Both the position numbers and the translations under genes were made by a program. 64,000 nt of DNA, taken from contig NZ_CAJHBO010000005.1 of NCBI RefSeq assembly GCF_904846645.1, positions 100,486-164,485 of the forward strand, given 5' to 3'. This DNA comes from Psychrobacter sp. Pi2-1. GTDB lineage: Bacteria; Pseudomonadota; Gammaproteobacteria; Pseudomonadales; Moraxellaceae. The number at the start of each line of letters is the position of its first letter. Positions within the stretch are counted from its first letter, which is position 1. The notes under the pieces are model-generated. The model saw nothing but the letters and a program-made list of their open reading frames with translations, did no database searches and was not told where the DNA came from. Below, piece after piece: positions 37,696-46,700 of the stretch.

Positions 37696-39333
37696 TTATG
37701 GCTTTTGTGCTCGGTTTTGTAATGGATCACCAATCAGTACGCTACCTGAATTTTCACGGCGCTGCTCATCACTCAACTTGCTCGCTGGCACTTTGGCCTT
37801 GCGCTTCCATTTCAAGCTAAACAAATCATCACGGCGGTCAATCAGGTTATGTACTGAGCCCTCATGACGAACGTGAGTGAGCTTGTCTAAGTTCACATCA
37901 GAGAAAAATACCATCTCCGTGTTGGCAGTGGTCTCTGCCATAATCGCATCATGCGGGAACGCAAAATCTGATGGTGAAAAAATCGACGACTGAGCGTACT
38001 GAATATCCAAACTCTCAACTTGCGGTAAGTTGCCCACTGAACCACAAATCATCACATAGCATTCGTTTTCGATAGCACGGGCTTGTGCACAATGGCGGAC
38101 ACGTAGATAGCCGTTTTTGGTGTCAGTCCAGAAGGGCACAAACAAGATATCCATGTCATCAAGTGCCATTAAACGTGCAAGCTCAGGGAACTCAACATCA
38201 TAGCAGACCAAGATGCCGATACGACCCGCATCTGTGTCGAATACTTTGACTTCATCGCCACCTTCGATTACCCAAGCGCTACGCTCATGCGGAGTAATAT
38301 GAATTTTGCGTTGCTCTTCAACGGTGCCATCACGGCGGCACAGATAGCTGACGTTGTATAAGGTATCGTCTTCGTCCAGTAACGGCATCGAACCGGTAAT
38401 GACGTTGACGTTATAACTGACGGCTAAATGCGAGATTTCATTTTTGAACCACTCGGTATAACCCGCCAAAAATCGAATGGCAATATTTTGATCGGTTTCT
38501 TCGCACAGACCCATCAATGGCGCATTGAAAAATTCAGGTAAGCAGGCAAAGTCTGAGTTGTAGTCAGCCATGATATCGACAAAGAACTCAACCTGTTGCA
38601 GTAATTCTTCAGGTGATTCGACTTCACGCATCTGCCACTGAATACCACCGATACGCACTTCAGACTTGCGAGTGTTAGGCTTATAGTCTTTAGGCTCGTA
38701 GTAGATGTTTGCCCATTCAAGCAAGGTAGCAAAGCCCTTTGATTGTTTATCATCTGGCAGATAAGCGGTCAAAATACGTTTAACGATAAAGCCGTTAGAC
38801 AGCTGGAATGACAAAGCTGAGTCGTGAATTTCACGGCTTTCAACGGCATCAATATATTCGCCTGGAGTCAGATCTTTATGGTTATGATAGTTAGGTATGC
38901 GTCCACCGGCTAAGATAGCGCGGAAGTTCAACTGTCGGCATAGTTCCTTACGTGCATCATACAGACGACGACCGAGACGGTAGCCGCGATAATCAGGGTC
39001 AATGAGTGCATCTAAACCATAAATGGCATCACCTTCTGGATTGTCTCTGATGATTTCTTTTTGCCCAATCAAATCGTCATAAGTGTGCGGGTTTGAAAAT
39101 TTGGCATAGTCAACGCGCATGGATAGCACGATACCAATCAGCTGATCATGATCAAACAAGGCAATCTGACCTTCAGGGAAAGCATCAATCAAAGTATGAA
39201 TGGTTGTCTTCGACCACGCGCCACCCAAGTTTACATAGACACGATCCATCAAGGCTTTTAATTGTGGATAATCTTTTTTCTTAATCTCAGCAATCGTGAG
39301 GTGAAAATCATCTAGTTTTTCCATCTTACTCAT
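37696..39333 (-). CDS. GNAT N-acetyltransferase / carbon-nitrogen hydrolase fusion protein
   Basis: 545-residue two-domain protein. The N-terminal part (about 1-200) is a GNAT acetyltransferase with the acetyl-CoA loop region DPDYRGYRLGRRLYDARK. The C-terminal part is a nitrilase-superfamily amidase with the Glu-Lys-Cys triad in FACLPEFFN, EEQRKIHITPHE and ILVCYDVEFPEL. The fusion is widespread in bacteria, but the natural substrate is not established to my knowledge. The start has AGGAAACTT upstream. It is monocistronic. Confidence 0.9.
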   Translation of the reverse strand: MSKMEKLDDFHLTIAEIKKKDYPQLKALMDRVYVNLGGAWSKTTIHTLIDAFPEGQIALFDHDQLIGIVLSMRVDYAKFSNPHTYDDLIGQKEIIRDNPEGDAIYGLDALIDPDYRGYRLGRRLYDARKELCRQLNFRAILAGGRIPNYHNHKDLTPGEYIDAVESREIHDSALSFQLSNGFIVKRILTAYLPDDKQSKGFATLLEWANIYYEPKDYKPNTRKSEVRIGGIQWQMREVESPEELLQQVEFFVDIMADYNSDFACLPEFFNAPLMGLCEETDQNIAIRFLAGYTEWFKNEISHLAVSYNVNVITGSMPLLDEDDTLYNVSYLCRRDGTVEEQRKIHITPHERSAWVIEGGDEVKVFDTDAGRIGILVCYDVEFPELARLMALDDMDILFVPFWTDTKNGYLRVRHCAQARAIENECYVMICGSVGNLPQVESLDIQYAQSSIFSPSDFAFPHDAIMAETTANTEMVFFSDVNLDKLTHVRHEGSVHNLIDRRDDLFSLKWKRKAKVPASKLSDEQRRENSGSVLIGDPLQNRAQKP

Positions 39334-39868
39334 AAGTTTCCTGTTTTAAATAGCTATTGAATGTAGTGTGATCGAATAATGGTGTCATAGCACATTGGTG
39401 TGCCGATTTTTGTGCAAAAAAGTAATAAAAACATTCCAATAGGAAGATATTGTCGTTACAATAATTTATTGCCGTATTTACAATAGGTTATGTTGATATC
39501 TTAGACCGTTTTACTCACTTTATTTAGTAATGATTTTGGCTAACATAGAGGACTAAAGGATAGCGAACGCCGCACTCTATACCACTTTATACCTATTGGG
39601 TTTGTGAGCACCGATAAGCGCATAACCCTGCATTATCATTGTACCTGCGACTGTCTTGCTATTTATTATCTCAATATAGAATCTAAATAATATCTATCAG
39701 CACCTTTTGTTTTGCTTGTTATCATAGCAAGCTGTATAAGTAATAACAGTCTCAGGTAGTAAATATTTGCTACGTTTTTGTGAGTCAATATCTTCATTTA
39801 CTTCAGGCATAGTATCGTTTTGCTTGTCATATTTAGCCGTATTTGTTCGGCTGTAGGATCGTTTTATT
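39334..39868. other. Gene-free divergent interval upstream of the BLUF gene
   Basis: 535 bp between divergent genes. It should hold both promoters. A reverse ORF of 66 codons at 39697-39897 overlaps the BLUF start and shows no ribosome binding site or family features, so it is not called. Confidence 0.45.
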
Positions 39869-40498
39869 ATGCCCTTAACTCGTAGCAATAGAATCAAAAA
39901 ATGGGATGAAATAGAAGAATCAGCATTGGTTCAGCTGGTCTATGTCAGTACGTTGACTCTTGGCTCGCGTTTGAGCACTTCTATTTTTGATGAAGTAGAA
40001 GGCCACGCACGTAACTACAATCAGCAGCATAACATCACAGGCACGCTATGCTACGGCAATGGTCACTTCTTGCAATGTATTGAAGGCAAAAAATCAGACG
40101 TATTTAATCTGCAAGAGCGTATCTTTGTAGATAGTCGTCATAAGAATGTAGAAGTGTTGCTATTACAAGTCATTAACCATCGCAGCTTTGCCGACTGGCG
40201 TATGCGCTTGCTGTTTTTAGAGCGCTGGCTATGGTCGCCTGCAACCAAAGAGCAAGCGGCGCAGCTTTCACCATTTTTGCCATTTGCACCGCACGGCTGG
40301 TCACCTGATCGTACTGAGCAGTTTTTGCAAATTATCAAAAATTTCGATACCCCGCCACATATCAAAGCAGCGGGCATCACTTACAATGCGTTAGGCAATA
40401 TGTTCCGCCATATCGCGGCGCCGCATCAAGCATTTTTGATTATTCAAGGGTTTTTGAGTGTCTTGCTAGTTGTAGCGCTGGTACTGTTATATCTATAA
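39869..40498 (+). CDS. BLUF-domain blue-light photoreceptor with C-terminal membrane helix
   Basis: 209 residues. Residues 20-115 form a BLUF (FAD-binding blue-light) domain: the photoactive Tyr in LVQLVYVSTLT, Asn in ARNYNQQHNITGTLCY, the switching Gln in GHFLQCIEG, and the Trp/Met region HRSFADWRMR. After an intermediate segment with Trp and Pro residues, the protein ends in one strong hydrophobic helix (FLSVLLVVALVLLYL) with no residues beyond it, suggesting a tail anchor in the inner membrane. There is no EAL, GGDEF or other output domain. Short BLUF proteins in Acinetobacter (BlsA) act by binding regulators; whether this one does is unknown. Confidence 0.88.
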   Translation: MPLTRSNRIKKWDEIEESALVQLVYVSTLTLGSRLSTSIFDEVEGHARNYNQQHNITGTLCYGNGHFLQCIEGKKSDVFNLQERIFVDSRHKNVEVLLLQVINHRSFADWRMRLLFLERWLWSPATKEQAAQLSPFLPFAPHGWSPDRTEQFLQIIKNFDTPPHIKAAGITYNALGNMFRHIAAPHQAFLIIQGFLSVLLVVALVLLYL

Positions 40499-40552
40499 AT
40501 CATGTTTTTTTAAACGTAATTTTGGGTTTTCCAAATATAAAGTTGCAGATAT

Positions 40553-40591
40553 AAAAAAGACGCTAGCCATTAGGTTTAGCGTCTTTTTTTT
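40553..40591. terminator. Bidirectional terminator between the BLUF and FAD-dehydrogenase genes
   Basis: A-tract, stem AAGACGCTA / TAGCGTCTT with a 10-nt loop and a long T-run, between convergent genes. Confidence 0.88.
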
Positions 40592-40614
40592 GAGATAAAT
40601 CGTTAGCCTATCAA

Positions 40615-42051
40615 TCACATATCAAAAATTTTGCCACGATTCATGATGTTATTAGGATCAAATACCTTTTTGACCTCTCGCAGATAATTGATCTCAGTCT
40701 CACTACGGCTGTATTGCAGATACGGCTTCTTGGTCATACCCACCCCATGCTCAGCAGACACTGAACCACCATATTTTTGTACCGTCTCAAACACGTACTT
40801 ATTGACGACCTGACACTCAGCAAAGAAATCATCTTTATTCATATTCTCAGGTTTTAAGATATTGAGATGCAAATTACCATCGCCGATATGACCGAACCAG
40901 CAAACTTCAAAGTCTGGATAGTTGCTGCTGACAATGTGATCAATCTCTTCAATAAAGGTCGGCACGTGACTGATAAGGACAGACACATCATTCTTATAAG
41001 GCGTAAATACCGAAATAGTCTCCGAGATATACTCACGTAGTTTCCACAGCTCTGCTGCTTGCGTAAGGTTTTGACTCATCACCCCATCGACAACCCAACC
41101 TTGCTCCATACAATGCTCAAATATGGCCATGGCTTTGTCCATGATTGGCTCATAAGGCGCTTCAAACTCTAATAAGGTATAAAACTTGGTACGTGATTCA
41201 AACGGCTCTTGTACTTGACCATGTGCCATCAGCTTATCAATCGCTACATCGTCAAAGAACTCGAATGCTGTCAAATCAATTTGTGCTTGAAAGGCAGAGA
41301 GTACGTTCATCACATCGTTAAAGCTGTCCATGCCAAGCACCATGACGTTTAAGTCTTGTGGCTGACGTTCAAGTTTGATTTGCGCATGAGTGACAAGGCC
41401 AAGCGTGCCTTCACTACCGATGAATAGTTGGCGCAAGTCATAACCAGTAGCATTCTTTACCATGCCGCGATTCAGCTGCAAGATATCGCCTTTACCAGTG
41501 ACAACAGTTAGCCCCATGATCCATTGACGAGTCATACCATAGCGAATGACTTTGATACCGCCTGCGTTGGTGCCGATGTTGCCGCCTATCTGACTAGAGC
41601 CTGCTGAGGCAAAGTCGACAGGATAGTATAAGTCTTTTGATTCAGCGAATTCTTGCAACTGTTGGGTGACGACACCGGCTTCGACTTCAACTATTCGATC
41701 GGCAGGATAGAACTGTCCAATCTGGTTCATTTTATCCATGCTAACGACTATCTCGCCATTAGCAGCCACGGCACCAGCAGAGAGTCCTGTACGACCACCG
41801 CTTGGGGTGAGGACGACGTTGTGCTCATTGGCAAGCAGTACGATAGTCTGTACTTGCTCGGTAGTTTTCGGAAAGACGATGGCAGCAGCAGCAGGGGCAA
41901 AGTGCTTGGTCCAGTCTTTACCCCAATGCTCTAGACTCTCAGCATCGGTTTTGATTTGGCTGGGATCGAATTCATGGTTATCAGTGAGCGTGCTCAAGAT
42001 GGTTTGCACGGCATTGGTTTCAGATGTGGGCTGAGCGGTAGTTGGCGTCAT
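40615..42051 (-). CDS. FAD-linked D-2-hydroxyacid dehydrogenase (D-2-hydroxyglutarate/D-lactate type)
   Basis: 478-residue flavoenzyme of the PCMH/GlcD family. The FAD-binding half has LTPSGGRTGLSAGAVA and GGNIGTNAGGIKVIRYGMTR; the C-terminal half has HIGDGNLHLNIL and SAEHGVGMTKKPYL, which hold metal- and substrate-binding residues. These enzymes oxidise D-2-hydroxyglutarate, D-lactate or glycolate. Divergence from serA favours D-2-hydroxyglutarate, since SerA enzymes can make that compound as a side product and a partner dehydrogenase recycles it. That is inference from neighbourhood. The ATG at 42051 was preferred over a TTG six bases upstream. Confidence 0.9.
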   Translation of the reverse strand: MTPTTAQPTSETNAVQTILSTLTDNHEFDPSQIKTDAESLEHWGKDWTKHFAPAAAAIVFPKTTEQVQTIVLLANEHNVVLTPSGGRTGLSAGAVAANGEIVVSMDKMNQIGQFYPADRIVEVEAGVVTQQLQEFAESKDLYYPVDFASAGSSQIGGNIGTNAGGIKVIRYGMTRQWIMGLTVVTGKGDILQLNRGMVKNATGYDLRQLFIGSEGTLGLVTHAQIKLERQPQDLNVMVLGMDSFNDVMNVLSAFQAQIDLTAFEFFDDVAIDKLMAHGQVQEPFESRTKFYTLLEFEAPYEPIMDKAMAIFEHCMEQGWVVDGVMSQNLTQAAELWKLREYISETISVFTPYKNDVSVLISHVPTFIEEIDHIVSSNYPDFEVCWFGHIGDGNLHLNILKPENMNKDDFFAECQVVNKYVFETVQKYGGSVSAEHGVGMTKKPYLQYSRSETEINYLREVKKVFDPNNIMNRGKIFDM

Positions 42052-42387
42052 GGTCAAATCTCAATATTAGCGTAAGCACGATGCTGGGACTGTTTATTAT
42101 ATAGCGAAATAACTATAAATTCAGTGATGAGTCAGCTCGTAGAGGTAATAAGTGGGTGATAATTTCTACCTATAAGAAGAGGTAAGTAATAAACAATTGA
42201 TTCGAGCGGTTTCAAACAGAATAATTCACTATAGCATAAAAATTTTTCAGGCTTGATAACCAATAATTCATCTAATCTGCTAACATCGGCGTCAAATTTT
42301 GTGTAAGATATCGGGACTGTTTTCGTTTCATCCATCATAGATTATCCAACAGGTAATCTTATAAAACAATTATAGGACAGTTCTCAT
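42052..42387. other. Divergent promoter region between the dehydrogenase and serA
   Basis: 336 bp between divergent starts. A 68-codon reverse ORF (42132-42338) has no recognisable features. The region is AT-rich and should hold both promoters. Confidence 0.45.
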
Positions 42388-43614
42388 ATGGCGTTATCAC
42401 TACAAAAAGACAAAATCCGGTTTTTATTGCTTGAAGGTCTACATGACAATGCCCTAAAAGTATTGGAAGGAGCTGGTTATCACAACATCGAGAATATCAG
42501 TCACGCCTTAGATCAAGACGAGCTGATCGAAAAGATCAAAGATGCTCACTTTATCGGTATTCGTTCGCGCACTCAGCTAACGCGTGAAGTACTAGAGCAC
42601 GCACACAAGCTTATCGGCATAGGTTGCTTTTGTATTGGTACCAACCAAGTCGATCTAGACGCAGCTCGTGATCTTGGTATCCCTGTTTTTAACGCGCCAT
42701 TTTCGAACACTCGTTCGGTAGCTGAGCTAGTATTGGCAGAAGCCATTATGCTGTATCGCGGTATTCCTGAAAAGAATGCAACTGTACATCGCGGTGGCTG
42801 GGGCAAGTCTGCAACCAACTCACACGAAGTACGTGGCAAGACTATCGGTATCGTCGGTTATGGCTCTATCGGCTCGCAGCTGTCTGTCTTAGCAGAAAGC
42901 TTTGGTATGAAAGTCATTTATCATGATGCTGTGACCAAGTTGCCACTAGGCAACGCGGTACAGGTTGGTAGTCTAGAAGAGCTACTATCAACGGCTGACA
43001 TCGTAACATTGCATGTACCTGATGTACCAAGCACTCGCTATATGATGAAAGCTGAGCAGTTCGCTCAGATGAAAGAAGGCAGCTACTTTATCAATGCGGC
43101 TCGCGGTACGTGCGTCGAGATTGATGATCTGGCGGATGCGCTTGAGTCTGGTAGAATCTTGGGCGCGGCTATTGATGTGTTCCCAAAAGAGCCAAAGTCA
43201 GCTGACGAAGAGTTTGAGTCACCACTACGTAAGTTTGATAATGTGATTTTGACGCCGCATATCGGTGGTTCAACACAAGAAGCACAGGCCAATATCGGAC
43301 TAGAAGTAGCAGATAAGTTTGTTAGATACTCTGACCAAGGTGATACGGCGACTGCTGTGAACTTCCCAGAAGTTTCTATTCCGTTCAAAGAAAACTCGCA
43401 TCGTCTACTACACATTCACAAAAACGTGCCAGGCGTACTGTCTCAGATTAACCGCTTGTTTGCTGAAGCTGGCATTAACATCCTAGCACAGAGCCTGATG
43501 ACAGAAGGTGATGTTGGTTATCTAGTGATGGATGTCGATTACAATGATTCGACTGCTGCACTAGATCAGTTAAAAGATGTAGAAGAGACTATCCGCGTAC
43601 GTATCTTATTCTAA
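42388..43614 (+). CDS. serA: D-3-phosphoglycerate dehydrogenase
   Basis: 408-residue NAD-dependent enzyme for the first step of serine synthesis. Substrate-binding segment IGIRSRTQLTREVLE, NAD-binding GKTIGIVGYGSIGSQLSVLA, catalytic Arg in NAARGTCVEIDDL, Glu in VFPKEP and His in ILTPHIGGSTQEAQ. The C-terminal ACT domain (LHIHKNVPGVLSQINRLFAE) is the regulatory serine-binding module of the E. coli type. Length matches the E. coli enzyme. It ends at a good terminator. Confidence 0.97.
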   Translation: MALSLQKDKIRFLLLEGLHDNALKVLEGAGYHNIENISHALDQDELIEKIKDAHFIGIRSRTQLTREVLEHAHKLIGIGCFCIGTNQVDLDAARDLGIPVFNAPFSNTRSVAELVLAEAIMLYRGIPEKNATVHRGGWGKSATNSHEVRGKTIGIVGYGSIGSQLSVLAESFGMKVIYHDAVTKLPLGNAVQVGSLEELLSTADIVTLHVPDVPSTRYMMKAEQFAQMKEGSYFINAARGTCVEIDDLADALESGRILGAAIDVFPKEPKSADEEFESPLRKFDNVILTPHIGGSTQEAQANIGLEVADKFVRYSDQGDTATAVNFPEVSIPFKENSHRLLHIHKNVPGVLSQINRLFAEAGINILAQSLMTEGDVGYLVMDVDYNDSTAALDQLKDVEETIRVRILF

Positions 43615-43689
43615 TATAGTCAATCCACTATAAAGTTGGATTAACTATATCAGGGCTAATAGTTTTGATAGTCACTAAAGATTTATCAT

Positions 43690-43730
43690 AAAAAAAGAGA
43701 GGTTCTATTGATTAGAGCCTCTCTTTTTTA
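43690..43730. terminator. Bidirectional terminator between serA and trhO
   Basis: A-tract, stem AAAAGAGAGG / CCTCTCTTTT extended by partial pairing, loop and T-run, between convergent genes. Confidence 0.85.
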
Positions 43731-43763
43731 TTTCACTTCTTTTCTATTGTACTAATGCTAAGT

Positions 43764-44837
43764 TTAGTTGGCTTTCGTGTTGTTTGCAGCTTCTGCTTGT
43801 AGACGCGCTTCCGTCTTAGCGGCTTTACGTTTTTCGATTACATCCATCACATCGCTACCAATATGGGCTTCACCACGCTTCTTCGCTAGTTGCATCTGAT
43901 GCTCACGCTCACGGAAACGGGCTTTTTGCTCATCGGTTGCCTTGTCGATACAGTGTGGGCATGACTCACCTTTAATATAGGCAGGGCTTTGCATATCATC
44001 GACAGTAATCGGCATACGGCAAGCAAAACACTGCTCGTAGCTGCCTTTTTCTAAGTTGTGGTTGACCGAAACTCGATTGTCAAAAACAAAGCAGTCACCT
44101 TGCCACATAGAGTCACTGGCAGGGACTTCTTCTAGGTATTTTAGGATACCACCTTCTAAATGATAGACCTCTTCAAACCCTTGCTCGCGCAAATACGCAG
44201 TCGACTTCTCACAGCGAATACCACCCGTACAGAACATTGCGACTTTTTTATGCTTGGTTGGATCGAGCTCTTTTGAGACGTATTCTGGAAACTCGCGGAA
44301 CGTTTCAGTGTTCGGATTGACCGCGTTTTGGAAGGTGCCGATTTGCACTTCATAGTCGTTACGCGTGTCGATCAAAGTGACTTCAGGATCTGAGATTAAC
44401 GCGTTCCACTCACTAGGTTTGACATAGCGACCAACGGATTCCAATGGGTCGATATTCTCGACACCCATAGTGACGATTTCTTTTTTCAGCTTCACCTTAG
44501 TGCGATAAAAAGGTTGTGCGTCAGTATAGGATTCTTTGAAGGTAAACGTACCAATCGCCTCGATACTACGCAGGTAGTCAAGTACGGTATCGATAGCTTG
44601 ACGCGTACCAGAAATCGTACCGTTAATGCCTTCGCTTGCAAGCAACAACGTACCTTTCACATCGTTATCGAGCATAGTGTTTAAGATAGGCTCACGATAT
44701 TGCTCAAAATCAGCAAAGCGTGTGAACTTATATAGTGCAGCAACGACGATATTATTAGTTACACTATCGTATACAGGGGCTGAATTGTTGTCAGTTATTA
44801 CGGTTTCTTTGATATTACTATTTTGAGAGGTGCTCAT
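43764..44837 (-). CDS. trhO: tRNA uridine(34) hydroxylase TrhO (rhodanese-related)
   Basis: About 357 residues; formerly YceA. It hydroxylates U34 in tRNA anticodons using oxygen, as the first step of 5-(carboxy)methoxyuridine synthesis. The N-terminal domain has [16 protein letters not shown], the rhodanese domain has [13 protein letters not shown] and the active-loop Cys in [11 protein letters not shown], and the C-terminal region has a four-Cys pattern (CFACRMP...CPHC). The start at 44837 has an AGGAG site; an upstream in-frame TTG at 44864 is rejected. Confidence 0.93.
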   Translation of the reverse strand: MSTSQNSNIKETVITDNNSAPVYDSVTNNIVVAALYKFTRFADFEQYREPILNTMLDNDVKGTLLLASEGINGTISGTRQAIDTVLDYLRSIEAIGTFTFKESYTDAQPFYRTKVKLKKEIVTMGVENIDPLESVGRYVKPSEWNALISDPEVTLIDTRNDYEVQIGTFQNAVNPNTETFREFPEYVSKELDPTKHKKVAMFCTGGIRCEKSTAYLREQGFEEVYHLEGGILKYLEEVPASDSMWQGDCFVFDNRVSVNHNLEKGSYEQCFACRMPITVDDMQSPAYIKGESCPHCIDKATDEQKARFREREHQMQLAKKRGEAHIGSDVMDVIEKRKAAKTEARLQAEAANNTKAN

Positions 44838-45034
44838 GTCTTTCTCCTGCTGGCTAGGTCGCAAACCTAGTGCAATGATAATAAAAAAGTAGATAGGTAT
44901 ATAACATTATCTCAATTGTGGAATTGGTTAATGCGCGCGTAGTGTAGCAAATTTTAGATGGGTTTTGAATAGTTTGTATTGCTTGGCTTGCTGTTATGGA
45001 AAACGTTCGACCACTGATGAATATGATAAAAAAT

Positions 45035-45067
45035 AAAAAAGCCCAGTAAAATACTGAGCTTTTTTTA
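45035..45067 (-). terminator. Terminator downstream of the Sel1-repeat gene
   Basis: A-tract, stem AAAAGCcCAGTA / TACTGAGCTTTT with one mismatch, T-run. It lies between trhO's upstream region and the leftward Sel1 gene stop. Confidence 0.75.
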
Positions 45068-45096
45068 TATTCAATTCGTAGTACGAAAGTTAGATA

Positions 45097-45678
45097 CTAT
45101 TTACTCTGGAACCAAGTATCTGCTTTGTTGCGGGCATTAGCGATATCTGCACTTGATAAGTTCAATGCCAACTGACCAATTTTACCGCGTGCTTTGTTAC
45201 GCACTTTTTCATCTAGCATGCCATCACGGGCAGCCAAATCATACCATTTATAGGCATCGACCAGATTTTTTTGCTTTTCATCTAATAGCGCAAGCGTGTA
45301 ACTGGCACGGTTATCGCCACGCATTGCAGCTTTTTCTAACCACAGACGAGCTTGTTGTAAGTTAGGCTGAACACCTTCACCGCGCAAATACATAATAGCA
45401 AGATTCAGCTGAGCAGGAGCAACGCCTTGCTGAGCCGCTTTGGTATACCACTGGATTGCTTGTTGGGTATTTTGAGCAATACCTTCACCTTTTTGCAAAC
45501 GCTTGGCCAGATAGAACTGAGCGTGATCGTTACCTTGAGCGGCACGACTAGACAATTCGCTCACAGGCATAAGCTCAAAACGTGAGGTATCAAGCGGTAC
45601 GTTTGATATTAACTCAGCATTGGCTAAACCAGCACAAGAAAATAATGCAGTAAACAACGCAGCTTTTAATAATTTCAT
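45097..45678 (-). CDS. Exported Sel1/TPR-repeat protein
   Basis: 193 residues. Signal peptide with cleavage near GLANA, then about three Sel1-like repeats (AQFYLAKRLQKGEGIAQNTQ; APAQLNLAIMYLRGEGVQPN; RASYTLALLDEKQKNLVDAY), each with the Gly-containing loop after a tandem of helices. Such proteins act as protein-protein interaction scaffolds in the periplasm. The partner is unknown. The start has a GGAG site. It is monocistronic. Confidence 0.88.
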   Translation of the reverse strand: MKLLKAALFTALFSCAGLANAELISNVPLDTSRFELMPVSELSSRAAQGNDHAQFYLAKRLQKGEGIAQNTQQAIQWYTKAAQQGVAPAQLNLAIMYLRGEGVQPNLQQARLWLEKAAMRGDNRASYTLALLDEKQKNLVDAYKWYDLAARDGMLDEKVRNKARGKIGQLALNLSSADIANARNKADTWFQSK

Positions 45679-46091
45679 AGCAGCTCCAAAATTAGGCAGT
45701 TAATAAGCAAAAAGAATTGTACCGCTAAACATTGTCTCGCTAAAGACAGTCAGACGGCGATAACAATTAGGTGGAATCTTGCGATATGAACTTACCTAAT
45801 CATTAGCAAAAGGGGGTTGTCATCTCTAAATAAGAGATTTCACCCTAACTGATTAGACAAACGGTCGTAATAGTGGGGCGGCTGACAATATTTTGCTAGC
45901 TTAACACCCAAACTTACGAAACTCAAATACTAATTACAAGGTCTCATAGACGTTTGTACTTGATTGTCCTTAACAAAATCAGACAGTTACTAAAAACTTA
46001 TATTAAGTTAACAATCTATTAAGGTTAATGCCAGTACGTACAGCACTGTTTAGCAGTCTATAAAATATAAAGATAGCTGATGATTTATCGG
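45679..46091. other. Gene-free interval between the Sel1 gene and metW
   Basis: 413 bp upstream of the leftward Sel1 gene and downstream of the leftward metX-metW pair. No ORF, tRNA or strong hairpin was seen. Confidence 0.45.
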
Positions 46092-46700
46092 TTATTTCTT
46101 GGTCACTCGGTAGATAGCGACGTCTGCTAATAAATTAGGTGCTTGCCTAATTAACGCCTTCATCAAAGGTGTATGACCTTTTTCAGAATCACTAACCGCA
46201 AAACGATTAATAATATGAATATCATGCTGCGCACATAACAGCTCAAAATCTTTGAAAGTACATAGGTGAATGTTTGGCGTGTTGTACCATTCGTAAGGCA
46301 GCGCTTCAGAGACAGGCATCATACCTTTAAGCCCTAAATGAATGCGGTTTTGCCAATGCGCAAAGTTAGGGAAGGTAATGACTGCTTCACGAGCGACTCT
46401 CAGCATATCAAGCAACAACTCGTCAGGTGCTTTTACTGCTTGTAGGGCACGTGCCATGACGACCGTATCAAAGCTGTTATCAGCAAAGCGCGCTAGACCA
46501 TCGTTCAGGTCCTGCTCGACAATTGACAAGCCATTACCAATCGCCTCATTGATTTTGTCTTCATCAATCTCTAGTCCGTAACCTGTCACGCCTAGTTTCT
46601 GTTGTAAGTGGGCAAGCAGCTCGCCATTACCACAACCTAAGTCCAGTACATGTGCTTGTGGCGCAATCCAGCGCTCTGCCAGTTGATGATCCATTCTCAT
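46092..46700 (-). CDS. metW: Methionine biosynthesis protein MetW
   Basis: 202-residue class I SAM-dependent methyltransferase fold, with [20 protein letters not shown], the acidic EIDEDKI and [12 protein letters not shown]. MetW is needed with MetX for homoserine acylation in several proteobacteria. It overlaps metX by four bases (ATGA), with an AGGAGAG site inside the metX end, so it is translationally coupled. Length is normal. Confidence 0.95.
   Translation of the reverse strand: MRMDHQLAERWIAPQAHVLDLGCGNGELLAHLQQKLGVTGYGLEIDEDKINEAIGNGLSIVEQDLNDGLARFADNSFDTVVMARALQAVKAPDELLLDMLRVAREAVITFPNFAHWQNRIHLGLKGMMPVSEALPYEWYNTPNIHLCTFKDFELLCAQHDIHIINRFAVSDSEKGHTPLMKALIRQAPNLLADVAIYRVTKK

Noticed and set aside
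39697..39897. 66-codon reverse ORF over the BLUF gene start
   Set aside because: No ribosome binding site, no domain, and it overlaps the BLUF N-terminus.
42132..42338. 68-codon reverse ORF between the dehydrogenase and serA
   Set aside because: Lies in a divergent promoter region; no binding site and no recognisable sequence. A leader peptide cannot be excluded but is not supported.
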